Source: Aquipluma nitroreducens
GTDB lineage: Bacteria; Bacteroidota; Bacteroidia; Bacteroidales; Prolixibacteraceae
Direction of reading: 5' to 3'
Assembly: GCF_009689585.1 (NCBI RefSeq)
Contig: NZ_AP018694.1
Coordinates: 744,001 to 808,000 of the forward strand
Length of the DNA: 64,000 nucleotides
Part shown: positions 8,312 to 21,071 of the stretch, in pieces
How positions within the stretch are numbered: the stretch's first letter is position 1
Layout of the letters: every line of letters starts with the position of its first letter
Translations under genes and position numbers: made by a program
The notes under the pieces: model-generated
The model's input: the letters and a program-made list of their open reading frames with translations, nothing else
What the model was told of the DNA's origin: nothing
The model's database searches: none

Positions 8312-8450
8312 AGGCTTTTAATGTAGAAGAAGACCTAATGTTAGGTGGTTTTTTCAACCATTAATAAGAGATTACAGTCAATCAACCAACGAATACCGGT
8401 TTCAGAATTAAGGGTTTCATGTTTCTCCATGAGTATTGATTAATTTTTAA

Positions 8451-8485
8451 GCCCCCTCATCAAAATTAATTTCTGACGAAGGGGC
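8451..8485 (-). terminator. Hairpin downstream of the cytochrome/reductase operon
   Basis: GCCCCCTCATC at 8451-8461 pairs with GACGAAGGGGC at 8475-8485 through Watson-Crick and G-U pairs. It lies 29 bp after the last gene of the leftward operon. The T-run is weak, so termination or 3'-end protection is likely but not certain. Confidence 0.45.
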
Positions 8486-8513
8486 GACCTAAACCAACCA
8501 AATTAAAAAGAAC

Positions 8514-9128
8514 CTAAAAAATTGATTTTTTATCCCTGTTATTGGTTACCAGTCCATTTGGCTGAGGCGAAATCCAGCCTTTTGGCAATTCAAATTTATG
8601 GCATTGGTTACACCTGAAAACCGATTGACCATGCATCGAATGACAATTGTAACACTCTTGCTTCCCGTGACGAGGATCGTGCTGATTGTAAGCGAACAAC
8701 GAATTCTTATGAGTCTTAGTTGCTTCAATAATCTTTGATTCAACATGGCAACCTGCTGCCATACAAAAGCTTCGGGTACCTATTTTTCTTTTCTCGAATG
8801 GGAATGTGTAATTCCCGGCAACCCAGAGCAGTCCTTCCCTTGTTTGTTCGCTTAGTTTTGATTCGTGACAATCGACACATCTGTATTTAATCGAATCGCC
8901 CATCGCGTGTTTGGTAATCAGCATTGTGGTATCACCACGATAGTAATTCTGAACATAGTTGTTCATGGGGGTGTGGCACGATGAACAAAAACGGGGCTGC
9001 TGATGCCAGATCATTCCGCCGGTAACCATGCCCGATATTGCAACAATTGCAGCAAACGATATGAGCAGCATGATCCAAATTTTGCGACCCGGTTTTTTGC
9101 CCGTATTTTTGGTTCCTTTTATTTCCAT
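8514..9128 (-). CDS. Membrane-anchored multihaem cytochrome c (NapC/NirT/NrfH-like)
   Basis: A 204-residue protein with one N-terminal membrane segment (IWIMLLISFAAIVAISGM, near residues 18-36) and a periplasmic part with five haem-binding motifs: CSSCH, CVDCH, the variant CMAAGCH (CX4CH), CYNCH and CNQCH. This is the layout of quinol-oxidising NapC/NrfH-type donors, which pass electrons from menaquinol to periplasmic reductases. The gene follows the FAD reductase by 68 bp, so the two probably form a two-component respiratory reductase. The CX4CH motif is unusual and might need a dedicated lyase or hold a high-potential haem. It is the last gene of the operon starting near 17535. Confidence 0.88.
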   Translation of the reverse strand: MEIKGTKNTGKKPGRKIWIMLLISFAAIVAISGMVTGGMIWHQQPRFCSSCHTPMNNYVQNYYRGDTTMLITKHAMGDSIKYRCVDCHESKLSEQTREGLLWVAGNYTFPFEKRKIGTRSFCMAAGCHVESKIIEATKTHKNSLFAYNQHDPRHGKQECYNCHSMHGQSVFRCNQCHKFELPKGWISPQPNGLVTNNRDKKSIF

Positions 9129-9196
9129 TTTACTCTCTCCTTAGCGGTTCCAGGTTTATTTTAACTAGATTGATTATTTGAATGAAGGGTCACAAA

Positions 9197-10861
9197 TCAG
9201 GCTGACGGCTCTAATTTGGCTACATGTCTCCCGACAAGATATCCGAACGTATAGCATCGCCCCAGCGACAGACCGTAAACGATTAGCGGGTAATCGACAC
9301 CACCGTAAAATCCACCGCCCAAATTACCTACCGCATACAAACCTTTAATCGGATTGCCCTGATCATCGAGACACCGATGGTTTTCGTCCACCAGGAGACC
9401 CGAACAAACTGCCGAAAGACGAAGCGTGCGGTGAATGCCGTAAAACGGTGGCTTGTTAATCGGGAAAAGTTGATGAGCCGGTTTGCCAAAATCGGTATCC
9501 GCACCGGAGGCTGCAAGTTCATTATACCGTTTTACAGTTGCCACAAAAGTAGCCTGGTCTATTTCTAATTTTACGGCAAGTTCTTCGAGTGTATCAGCCT
9601 TATGCGTATTAATAAACGGCGTTGACACGTGATCGTGAGGTCCAGGTTCATCGGGCATATAATTTCTCATCCCTTCAGGAGGTACCAGAACGCCCGGCCA
9701 TTTGGCAGCCTGAGTCATGTAGTTCGAATCAAATATCTGTGAATATTGTCCGGCATTCTCTGATTGACGCAAGTAATTGTTCAGCACAGCCATTTCCACA
9801 TTTTCATTCACAAATCGTTTGCCTGTCTGGTCTACAGCCAGGAAAGGCATATCGCACATGGTAACCGGGCCGCCATCCATATCGTGAATCATCTTGGTGT
9901 GCCCAATGGGTTCGATTACGCCACCAGCCCAATAGCCCATTTTGAATCCGTCGCCTGTTTTATTCGATTGCTTGCGACCGTAATATTTGGCGTCAGGAAT
10001 AAAATAATCGCACATGGCTTTGTCGTTCTGGTAATCGCCGGTTGCGAGAATAACTCCTTTTTTAGCTAAAAACCGGATATATTTTCCATCTTCAGTTTTA
10101 GCAATAACCCCGGTAACTTTACCTGAATCGGTTTGAACCAGTTGCACAGCGGGAGTACTGTAATAAAATTTAACTCCGGCTTTTTCGGCATAGCTGGCCA
10201 GTGCCTGCATACCATCGCCATTGTTGTATGGCTTGGGTCCGAAATACGCGGTATTGAAACCAAGCCTGTACCCATTCATTTCGAGGATTTTAACCTGCTG
10301 GAGATTTCCCTGATCAAACACCTTTGCACCGGACTTAATTGCCCGGTCGATAACCCAGCTTACAGCCTCACCCGAATGATATGCCCATTCGCGGAGCAAT
10401 TTGGGATTACTCCGATGGGCATTGTCGGTCATCAGTTTGCTAACCAGCGCCTCCACTCCGGCTTTGTCGCTTTTCGCAAGGTCGATACCGGCGCCAGAAT
10501 TACCCTGCGAGATGGCAATATTCTCCTTTTGAAGAACCGCGACGGAAGCTCCATTTTCGAATGCCGAAAGTGCTGCCGGAACTCCGGATGCACCCGCTCC
10601 AACCACCACCACATCAAAGGTTTCGGTTTTGCTGATGTCTGCATCTTTTATTCTTTCGGGCATTTTCAGAAATGAAAGCTGAGCCGCCTTGTCGGAACTG
10701 TAGCCGTAAGTCATGTCCTTTTCGAAAGTCTCCTGACTTGGGCTGTTGGGTTTACATCCGCTAAATCCAACCAACCCGGCACACGACGCAACCATGGCAC
10801 GTGACAGGAAACTTCGGCGCGACAGCCCGTTTTCAATCGTGTATTTCGTGTATTTGTCCAT
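9197..10861 (-). CDS. Tat-exported FAD-dependent reductase (fumarate/urocanate reductase-like)
   Basis: A 554-residue flavoprotein of the FAD_binding_2 family, related to soluble fumarate reductases and other alkene reductases. The N-terminus has a twin-arginine signal (LSRRSFLSRAMVASCAG) with a Cys in GFSGCKP, suggesting a Tat-exported lipoprotein. The FAD dinucleotide motif VVVVGAGASGVPAAL is near residue 85. The substrate-domain Arg region GKRFVNEN and the terminal GLYAVGNLGGGFYGGVDYP are present. There is no attached haem or FMN domain, so the adjacent multihaem cytochrome is the likely electron donor. Its operon with rhamnosidases and esterases suggests an unsaturated acid (for example an aromatic acrylate) as acceptor. 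The substrate is inference. Confidence 0.85.
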   Translation of the reverse strand: MDKYTKYTIENGLSRRSFLSRAMVASCAGLVGFSGCKPNSPSQETFEKDMTYGYSSDKAAQLSFLKMPERIKDADISKTETFDVVVVGAGASGVPAALSAFENGASVAVLQKENIAISQGNSGAGIDLAKSDKAGVEALVSKLMTDNAHRSNPKLLREWAYHSGEAVSWVIDRAIKSGAKVFDQGNLQQVKILEMNGYRLGFNTAYFGPKPYNNGDGMQALASYAEKAGVKFYYSTPAVQLVQTDSGKVTGVIAKTEDGKYIRFLAKKGVILATGDYQNDKAMCDYFIPDAKYYGRKQSNKTGDGFKMGYWAGGVIEPIGHTKMIHDMDGGPVTMCDMPFLAVDQTGKRFVNENVEMAVLNNYLRQSENAGQYSQIFDSNYMTQAAKWPGVLVPPEGMRNYMPDEPGPHDHVSTPFINTHKADTLEELAVKLEIDQATFVATVKRYNELAASGADTDFGKPAHQLFPINKPPFYGIHRTLRLSAVCSGLLVDENHRCLDDQGNPIKGLYAVGNLGGGFYGGVDYPLIVYGLSLGRCYTFGYLVGRHVAKLEPSA

Positions 10862-10883
10862 TCCGTTTTATAAAATCTTGTTG

Positions 10884-11714
10884 CTATTTTATAGCTGCCG
10901 CATTGTAATTAATCCGAACTCCATACTGATTAACAACCAGATTTAATCCCATCATTCCCTGTGGATTTTCCTGCCCTTTAATTTGTCCAGACAACACTCC
11001 GTTGCAGATGATTAATTCATCATCAACACGCTGTTTTGTCTCATGGTTTTTTCCAAAAAAGTGACCCGGTAACAGGAATTGAATCCCGTCCTTGGCCATG
11101 ATTGCGCTCATTTTTTCGCAGGTAGCTTTTAAGGTTGAGAAAGTGGTGGTAAGAAGTAAGTTTCCTGAGCCAAACGAATCGCCACTAAAACCATATCCGG
11201 CTTGTTTGTCGATAAATGTGGTTGAACCTGGCGTATGTCCCGGTGTAAATACAACTTCGATCTTTCTGCCGCCCAGATCGATCACTTCACCATCTTTCAG
11301 GTAGATGACTTTGCCTTTATAATCGGGCATCATTCGTGGAATGTTGACAGTGTCTGCAGCGTTGAGATAAATCTCAGGAAAATAATTAATGGCCGAGCCG
11401 GTATGATCGGGATGAACATGGGTTGCAACAAGCATCACCGGCTTTTTGGTGATGGAGGCCACGATTTTATCCAAATCTTTAATTTTAGTTCCGGCGTCAA
11501 TTAAAAGGGCCTTGGTTTTTCCCTCAACCAGATATAAACTTTCGGAGGCCATCAGGTGTCCCGAACCAATCCAGGTATGTTCGTCGATCTGGTGGAAAAT
11601 AACATCTTCACCTTTATAAACTTCCTTGCCTTCAATTTGCGGTGCTGGCATTTGGGCAAACGATGCAAAAATGGAAAAGACTAAAAGGCTAATACACGAT
11701 ACAATTTTTTTCAT
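10884..11714 (-). CDS. Secreted MBL-fold metallo-hydrolase
   Basis: A 276-residue protein with a signal peptide (MKKIVSCISLLVFSIFASFA, cleaved before QMPAP). The metallo-beta-lactamase zinc motif ATHVHPDHTGSA is near residue 98, with further ligands in FTPGHTPGST, GFSGDSFGS and LLPGHFFGKN. This fold hydrolyses esters, lactones, phosphodiesters or beta-lactams, and the sequence does not reveal which. It lies 25 bp after a second MBL gene and 22 bp before the FAD reductase, in an operon with rhamnosidases. An ester or lactone of a plant-type compound is plausible. Confidence 0.88.
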   Translation of the reverse strand: MKKIVSCISLLVFSIFASFAQMPAPQIEGKEVYKGEDVIFHQIDEHTWIGSGHLMASESLYLVEGKTKALLIDAGTKIKDLDKIVASITKKPVMLVATHVHPDHTGSAINYFPEIYLNAADTVNIPRMMPDYKGKVIYLKDGEVIDLGGRKIEVVFTPGHTPGSTTFIDKQAGYGFSGDSFGSGNLLLTTTFSTLKATCEKMSAIMAKDGIQFLLPGHFFGKNHETKQRVDDELIICNGVLSGQIKGQENPQGMMGLNLVVNQYGVRINYNAAAIK

Positions 11715-11739
11715 AATTTCTGTTTTTATAGGTGGTTAT

Positions 11740-12726
11740 TTATGGAACAATGTGATCTTCCCCTTCTTCCCAGAGTTTCTCAGGATTGAAACCAACTTTT
11801 GCCAATCCGTAGACTGCTACCGTTTGCTTTCGTTCAGGGAAAAGGTGGTTGCGAATTTCTTCCGTTTTGGCATCGCCGCGCAGCAACGAGCGGAAAGCTT
11901 CAATAACATCATCGAGTACTTTTAAATTCTGTGAAACGGCATTAACAGTTCCGGCATAAGCAATATGGCCGGTGTACATTCGGTCGAATTGCGGACGCAT
12001 TTTTTGAAGCCGGATTAGGTATTTTACGGTTGTGCTTACAGGCAGATTTGTACCCACATTGCCATTGGCTGCATCACCCGAGAAAAGGATTCGGCTCTGG
12101 TCGTCGAGAAAGACCACCGAACCCGGAGAATGACCGGGGGCCTGATATACCATCACTTCTCGGCCACCCAAGTCAAATACCTGCTCATCGTGTAACAGTT
12201 TAATCTTTGGTTTTTTGGTGTATCTCGTAACATCGGCTTTGGTATAACCCCACACATTTTTGTAGCCAATGTTCATGTTGCGCATGATTTCGCCGTACTG
12301 AACTCTTTGCTCATAAGGAATATTCATTGACATGGCCGTATCAGCCGGATGAATATATACTTCATCGAACTGCCCAATACCCCCGGCATGATCGGGATGA
12401 CCATGCGTGAGTGCCACATCATAAGGAAGTTTTGTTATTCCTTCAATAATCCCTTTAAAGTCGCAAAATCCGGTACCGGCATCTATCGCCAAAGCACGGT
12501 CTTTCCCAACTACCAAATACATCGAGTTCATTCCGAATTCGTTGATAAAATAGGTATTTGCAGCAATCTCAATAACAATGGGTTTTGTTATTGGACCAGG
12601 CTGAACCATTTCCGGCTCAGGAGCACCAACAGTGGACCCCTGTTGGGCCTGAGCAACAGAAAAACTAAGCAGAAGAAAAAACATCGGCAAACTACTCAAG
12701 CTACTTAGTGGTAATATTTTTTTCAT
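11740..12726 (-). CDS. Secreted MBL-fold metallo-hydrolase
   Basis: A 328-residue exported protein (signal MKKILPLSSLSSLPMFFLLL, mature end near AQAQQ). The zinc-binding motif LTHGHPDHAGG, QAPGHSPGSV, LFSGDAANGN and MYTGHIAYAG show a complete metallo-beta-lactamase fold. It is paralogous in fold to the next gene downstream but clearly different in sequence, with a longer C-terminus. The gap to the ceramidase-like frame upstream (true end 12753) is 26 bp. The two MBL proteins may act on successive ester or lactone intermediates, though this is inference from context. Confidence 0.88.
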   Translation of the reverse strand: MKKILPLSSLSSLPMFFLLLSFSVAQAQQGSTVGAPEPEMVQPGPITKPIVIEIAANTYFINEFGMNSMYLVVGKDRALAIDAGTGFCDFKGIIEGITKLPYDVALTHGHPDHAGGIGQFDEVYIHPADTAMSMNIPYEQRVQYGEIMRNMNIGYKNVWGYTKADVTRYTKKPKIKLLHDEQVFDLGGREVMVYQAPGHSPGSVVFLDDQSRILFSGDAANGNVGTNLPVSTTVKYLIRLQKMRPQFDRMYTGHIAYAGTVNAVSQNLKVLDDVIEAFRSLLRGDAKTEEIRNHLFPERKQTVAVYGLAKVGFNPEKLWEEGEDHIVP

Positions 12727-12752
12727 ATAGAAGTCTGAATTTCAGTTATTAA

Positions 12753-14120
12753 TTACTTTGCCTTATCCATCAAATCAAGCAATCCATTTACAATCGAGGG
12801 TTCGGCACATCCGGGCTTTAATCGTGAACTTAAAACCTGAAAAGTGTACCGTCAGAAAGCCTCATCGTTCGGAATATATCCTGAATTGGCCATACCGTTA
12901 GTGGTTGTAGCCACAATGGTTTTAGCAAAGATTGACTGGCTTTTTATCTGCTGACCGATCATATTGTAAATCTCGGCATCGACACCTGTTAATGCAATGT
13001 CGCCGATTTTCAGCAAGCTTAGCCTGATGTTTACCGGATCGCCATCGTCATAAGTTCCGGCAGCCCCTTCACGACCGGCATTCGTCCGTTTTCGGCCCGG
13101 GCAGGTAATCACTTTCTGATCGCCGGAAATGCTCACTTTTGTTTCATACCTTTTGGTATTATCCAGCACATTTAGTATCTCTTCGGCGAGAAGTTGTCCC
13201 AACGACGAAATCATTTGCGACTGACGGGCAAGTATTTTTGGATCAACCTGCACATCCATATTCGAACCCATCATGATGGCTTCAGCTTCATCTTTGGCTT
13301 TACCGCTGGCCAATGCAGCATTGGTTTTAAACTTGCCAACATTCATCATCGGTCGGGTTGATATCGGATTTTGATCGCCTGCAGCACCCATCAACCACAA
13401 GGCCACTGGCTTATCTCCGTAATATTCTTCGATGTATTTCGATGCTATTCCCGGAAAGTCGGCACTCAATACACCGCTCATAAACATGGTGTTGGGGTGC
13501 ATGGCATAATTGTAATAAACGGCAATGGGTTCACCACTTAAAGATTCAAATTTGATTACAGCAACGGTTTTATCCGAAGACCCGTTGGGGTTTGGCCCCT
13601 GGTACCATAAGCGTGTTTTCGGGTCTATCGCGTCACGGTTGACATTCAACCAGGCTTTGCCTTCGCCAAAAGCAATTCGGGCAGGCTGAAGTTTGGCCTT
13701 CGCTTGCTTTACTGCTTCGATAACCGTTTGGTCCAGATTGGCCTGAAACAATGCCATTTTTGGATCGTTTCCCGGCACTCCCATCAAGGCGCTGTGCGAA
13801 TGTGATGGCGAAATGAAAATATTCGCCACCGGAATGCCCAATTCTTTTTCAATTTGCTGCGTATATTTTTGCCAGGTATTCCCCCAAACTCCCGCATCGG
13901 TTGATACCAAAGCAGCCTGGGTGGTACCATCGTCAATAACCACCGCCCGAACGTAGAGGTTATCATTCACACCGGTTATGTGGGGTGGAAAATCTGCCGG
14001 TTTTGGTGTAATGTCGATCTTTGCTGCACCAATTTTAAAAGCAGGAGCATCTTTTCCCTGAGAAAACACAACTATGCTATTTACCAGCACCAATGCAAGA
14101 AAAAATATCTTTTTTGTCAT
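12753..14120 (-). pseudogene. Neutral/alkaline ceramidase-like protein, interrupted by an in-frame TGA near the C-terminus
   Basis: A secreted protein (signal MTKKIFFLALVLVNSIVVFS) of the neutral/alkaline non-lysosomal ceramidase N-terminal-domain family. Family blocks include GAAKIDITPKPADFPPHITG, VRAVVIDDG, ISPSHSHSA (zinc-ligand His), YYNYAMHPNTM and LMGAAGDQNP. The frame reaches TGA at 12852-12854 after YIPNDEAF. The same frame then continues for 32 more codons (RYTFQVLSSRLKPGCAEP, then SIVNGLLDLMDK) to TAA at 12753. The family normally continues through this segment, so the stop probably replaces a Gly codon (GGA) or Arg codon (CGA). Loss of 33 residues may still leave a partly folded enzyme. 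The natural substrate in this locus is unlikely to be ceramide. Confidence 0.82.
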
Positions 14121-14130
14121 TTTACTGGTT

Positions 14131-17535
<3,405 letters not shown>

Positions 17536-17647
17536 GTTATTTGTAATTAGTTTGTTGTCAGTTTTTTAGTTTTGATCATCTGTAATGATCAAAGTCGTAC
17601 AATAGGTTTCATATTCTCGACTTCTTTGTTAAAGCAGATATTGAAAA

Positions 17648-17980
17648 TTATTTTGCAGGTAAAATATTGATAACCACACGAGCAAATGCTGTTAGGGGAG
17701 GTTTGCCAGTATCAGTTGCCTGAATTATCATGTGTATAGTAGCAAGTTCTTTTACCTGAGGCGCAACAAAAGTTAAACTGGATTGAGAAGGATTAGCTAT
17801 TTCAATAACACCATTGTAGGTACCAGCCTCCTTATATTGCCACCACAGTGTATAAAATTTTGGCATCTTCGCGATATTCTCAGCAAACTTTTCAAAAGTA
17901 ATCCCCTGTTGGCTCAACAATGTCGACACTTCAGTCCACTTATCTTTTGCATTTAATGTATCCTTATCGGCAATTTCCAT
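17648..17980 (-). pseudogene. Fragment with C-terminal beta-sandwich of a DUF1593 (nucleoside-hydrolase-like) protein
   Basis: A 110-codon frame. Its second half (LWWQYKEAGTYNGVIEI, FVAPQ, IHMIIQATDTGKPPLTAFAR, VVINI) matches the C-terminal cellulose-binding Sde182-type domain of secreted DUF1593 proteins. The catalytic N-terminal domain of about 300 residues is missing. The first 45 residues (ADKDTLNAKDKWTEV, then FEKFAENIAKMPKF) do not look like that family, and there is no signal peptide. It is either the remnant of a deleted PUL gene or a chimera. Flanking gaps are about 110 and 97 bp. Confidence 0.5.
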
Positions 17981-18077
17981 GGAACTTTAGTTGTTTACTA
18001 TTGGTTAAACAACCGAGGTGTAAACACTTATTACAATATTTTCAAAACATTCTCCAACACAGTAGTTGTAGACTATA

Positions 18078-20429
18078 CTACAACTGAAAACTATTCTTAC
18101 CTCCTTTTAAATCATAACTTTTCCCTTCCCATATGAATGTTCCGGCAAGGTTTTCAGGCAAAGAGATTTGTGCATTCAGGGTTTTGCCAGTTCGTTTATA
18201 GTTTACGGCTATCTTGCCGGAAGTGTGCGGTATTGATCCGCCAATTTCATCAATCAATCCAAGGTGTGGTTCAATTTTCACCTTTGAAAAATATGGAGCA
18301 TCACTTTCGATTCCCAACAAAGTTCGGTAGATTTCGATATTTGGACTAGCGCCCCAGGCGTGGCAATCAGACCGGGTAGTTTCCACTTCAGAAGTTTCGC
18401 CCCAGGTGGTCAACCCGAGAGCAATGTTTTTCCGCCAGATATCTAACCAGCTCAGATAATCATCGCCCAACCCAGCTTTAACCAGAGCCAAATGCAAGTA
18501 ATATTTGAAATAGATAGAAGCCTGCGATAACGTTTTGTCGCTCAACATGTTTTTGGCAATATTCAATGCATTACTCGGATCAACCAATCCGGCCAAAATA
18601 GCCATGCTGTTTGTATGTTGCGAAAGCTTATCTTTTGCGGGTGTATCGGCATACATTTTCTTCGAATTATCCCAATATTTTGCCTGAATAGTTGCTTTTA
18701 GTTTTTGTACAATTTTCTCATATAAGGCTGCATATTCTGCATTTCCTTCGGCTTTCTCCAAGGCAATGCCCGATTGCAAGGCAAGCAGCAACTGTAAATC
18801 CATAGCTGCCGAACTGCCATCGTCTCCTGCGGGAGCTATTCCCATTCTCCAATCCGGGACCCAGTCGGTAAAATTCCATCCCGGAACATTCTTCAACGAT
18901 CCATCTTTATCGGTAAAACTGATGAAGTAATTCAGGATTTGACGTGAACCCAGCAGTTTATCTTTCAAAAATTTCCGATCAGTTCCGTAATACAGGTAAT
19001 CGTAAAGCATACTTACATGCCAAAGGGAATAGGTTGGAATAATCTGGTTCTGGGTATCCGGGTAACGGCTCAGCGTATAGCCATCAGCCTGTCGCGAGTA
19101 GTCGTCCAGATTCAAGGCATTTTTAGCCAGACGGTCGTCGCCGCTGTTAAAATACGAAACAAAAAGTTGGATTCGTGCATCGCCAATGTATTGTAACCGT
19201 TCGTAATACGGACAATCCATATAGGTTTCAACCGCACACGACCGGGCAGTACGCCAGCCGATCTCCAGCATTTTCGACAATTCCTGGTTTTTTGATTCAA
19301 GCGTGGCATTCATTTCAAACGGATAGCCGGTAAATGTTCCGTAAAAATCTTCAATGGTGAGTGGCGAATCCTTTGTTTCGAACTTTAATTCAATGTAGCG
19401 ATAAGTCCTCCAATTTAAAGCCGTAAAATTCTGATTTGCTGAACCATCAGAAATAACAATGTCCTGTCGGCCTGAAATGGTTTTTCCATCGATTTCGTTC
19501 CGGTTATTTTTTACACCTTTTTCGTCGTACAAAGCTTCGGAATAAGTAATGGTTATTGTGCTGTTCTTGCCATTGCTAAAAATTAAGGTTGGATAAGCAT
19601 TGGTATAAATCGCTTGATCGAGCAAAACTTTTGCAGTTGTATTCGCCGGAACAACAAAAGCTGCTTTTTCGGCTGGAAAGTTTTTTGGAACAGAAACTTC
19701 TTCAGCTTTCCGGGTAGATGCCAATCGCTGATATTTAAGTTCGCGTTGAGGCAGGATAGATGGAACAGTTGTCCACGCATTCGAAGTTCTGAAACCAATT
19801 CCACGGGCTGAGACTTCGAACAGAGGTTTCGCTTTAACCCAGGAACTGTCATCAAATGCCTGTTTTTCCCAGCCTTTAACCTTAAGATTCATATCAATCT
19901 GATCGCCTGCACCGGCAGCGTAATAACCTTTAACCGTTTGTTTTATTGGCGTATAACTTTTATCTGCAATACACTTCCAGGTGTCGTTCGTATTTAAAGC
20001 TTTTGTTGGAGCATCGGTTCCCTGAACAATAAACCCGTTTCGCAACGAAAATTGCGAAACAGCTTTCAGGTCACCTTCATTCCATACCACAGCAGCAACG
20101 ATGTTGTTTCCAGCTTTCAGGTAAGGAGCCAGATCGAGTGTTTCATAATTCCAGTGTTTTAAATCGCCTAATGCCGGACCAATCGACACCAGTTGCTCAT
20201 TGACATAGAACTTAAAGCGGTTGTCACCCGAAACGTACACTTTGAAGGTTTCCGGTTTGGTACCCAAAACAAGGATTTTTCTGAATAAGTATAACCCGGG
20301 ATCTTTTTCTCCATTGCCGGGGACACTGACCCAACTTGCATCCCATTGATTTGCAGGGTTGGGAGTTCCAAACTGTGCAGACAGGGCAAACGACTGCAAT
20401 AGTAAAATAAAGAAGATTAGTCTTTTCAT
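18078..20429 (-). CDS. GH78 family alpha-L-rhamnosidase
   Basis: A 783-residue exported alpha-L-rhamnosidase (signal MKRLIFFILLLQSFALSAQ). Beta-sandwich domains occupy roughly residues 25-370. The (alpha/alpha)6 barrel follows, with the family acidic motif MDCPYYERLQYIGDARIQ near 404-420 (Asp and Glu for catalysis), GWNFTDWVPDW, and TTWGETSEVETTRSDCHAWG near the end. A C-terminal beta-domain closes the protein. GH78 enzymes invert terminal alpha-1,2/3/4/6 rhamnosides on polysaccharides or on flavonoid and other plant glycosides. Together with the GH106 protein it points to a rhamnosylated substrate. Confidence 0.92.
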   Translation of the reverse strand: MKRLIFFILLLQSFALSAQFGTPNPANQWDASWVSVPGNGEKDPGLYLFRKILVLGTKPETFKVYVSGDNRFKFYVNEQLVSIGPALGDLKHWNYETLDLAPYLKAGNNIVAAVVWNEGDLKAVSQFSLRNGFIVQGTDAPTKALNTNDTWKCIADKSYTPIKQTVKGYYAAGAGDQIDMNLKVKGWEKQAFDDSSWVKAKPLFEVSARGIGFRTSNAWTTVPSILPQRELKYQRLASTRKAEEVSVPKNFPAEKAAFVVPANTTAKVLLDQAIYTNAYPTLIFSNGKNSTITITYSEALYDEKGVKNNRNEIDGKTISGRQDIVISDGSANQNFTALNWRTYRYIELKFETKDSPLTIEDFYGTFTGYPFEMNATLESKNQELSKMLEIGWRTARSCAVETYMDCPYYERLQYIGDARIQLFVSYFNSGDDRLAKNALNLDDYSRQADGYTLSRYPDTQNQIIPTYSLWHVSMLYDYLYYGTDRKFLKDKLLGSRQILNYFISFTDKDGSLKNVPGWNFTDWVPDWRMGIAPAGDDGSSAAMDLQLLLALQSGIALEKAEGNAEYAALYEKIVQKLKATIQAKYWDNSKKMYADTPAKDKLSQHTNSMAILAGLVDPSNALNIAKNMLSDKTLSQASIYFKYYLHLALVKAGLGDDYLSWLDIWRKNIALGLTTWGETSEVETTRSDCHAWGASPNIEIYRTLLGIESDAPYFSKVKIEPHLGLIDEIGGSIPHTSGKIAVNYKRTGKTLNAQISLPENLAGTFIWEGKSYDLKGGKNSFQL

Positions 20430-20508
20430 ACTGTTGATTTATAGTTAGTTCACTTACATTTTAATTTTCAGTAGCATTTCCAATAAAAATATTGAAAACA
20501 ACCAGAAA

Positions 20509-21006
20509 CTATAGCGCCAATAGTATTACAGCAGTGATTACACCGACTGCCGTAATGTACATCCCTCTTTTGAAAGCCTTGGATTTTAATTTGAACATCC
20601 AGAATGAAGAAATGGCTAAAAACAACAGAAGCATTCCAAATACAACTGGAATCCACATCATTGCGCTGCGGCTTGATACTTTATGTATTTTAATCGTGCT
20701 ACCTAAATATTCAGGAAGTACTTTCTCTTTGTATTTTGCGATACCTGTTGCTTTATTATAAGTTCCATTAGCGAAATACACCAGATCTCCTTCCGTTTTG
20801 TATATCTTGAAGTTCATTTGGTGCAAGTTCATGCCAAGATCAGATTCACTTAAATTTGGTCTTATTTGTCTTTCAGTATTTACTTCATGTTTCAGAAAAT
20901 CAGAATCTCTGAAAACAAGTAAGATTCCACTAATACAGTAAATAATCGTGATGCCTATTACAAAAAAACCAATATCACGATGTAACGGTCGTATATTAAA
21001 ACTCAT
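20509..21006 (-). CDS. PepSY-domain inner-membrane protein
   Basis: A 165-residue protein with an N-terminal membrane helix (DIGFFVIGITIIYCISGILL), a periplasmic PepSY-like stretch (about 45-115: NFKIYKTEGDLVYFANGTYN, then KATGIAKYKEKVLPEYLG), and two C-terminal helices (IPVVFGMLLLFLAISSFW and ITAVGVITAVILLAL). The LHRDIGF motif is typical of PepSY-associated membrane proteins, often linked to iron-siderophore reduction or membrane redox. Its role inside a carbohydrate locus is unclear; it might serve the reductase or flavin chemistry. It lies between an esterase and the GH78 gene. Confidence 0.8.
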   Translation of the reverse strand: MSFNIRPLHRDIGFFVIGITIIYCISGILLVFRDSDFLKHEVNTERQIRPNLSESDLGMNLHQMNFKIYKTEGDLVYFANGTYNKATGIAKYKEKVLPEYLGSTIKIHKVSSRSAMMWIPVVFGMLLLFLAISSFWMFKLKSKAFKRGMYITAVGVITAVILLAL

Positions 21007-21071
21007 TGATTTTCTTTTATTTGATTCTGCTTTAATTATTTTATCCAGTTAAAATTTCCCTGCGATGACCC

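Noticed and set aside
8451-8485. Riboswitch
   Set aside because: It is downstream of the operon, short and simply a stem, so a 3'-end hairpin is the better reading.
10133-10675. 180-codon frame on the plus strand opposite the FAD reductase
   Set aside because: It lies wholly inside a well-supported gene on the other strand, has no recognisable motif, and is explained by codon-bias shadowing.
12852-12854. Selenocysteine codon
   Set aside because: The position is not a Cys or catalytic site in the family, and no selenocysteine-type hairpin follows the TGA.
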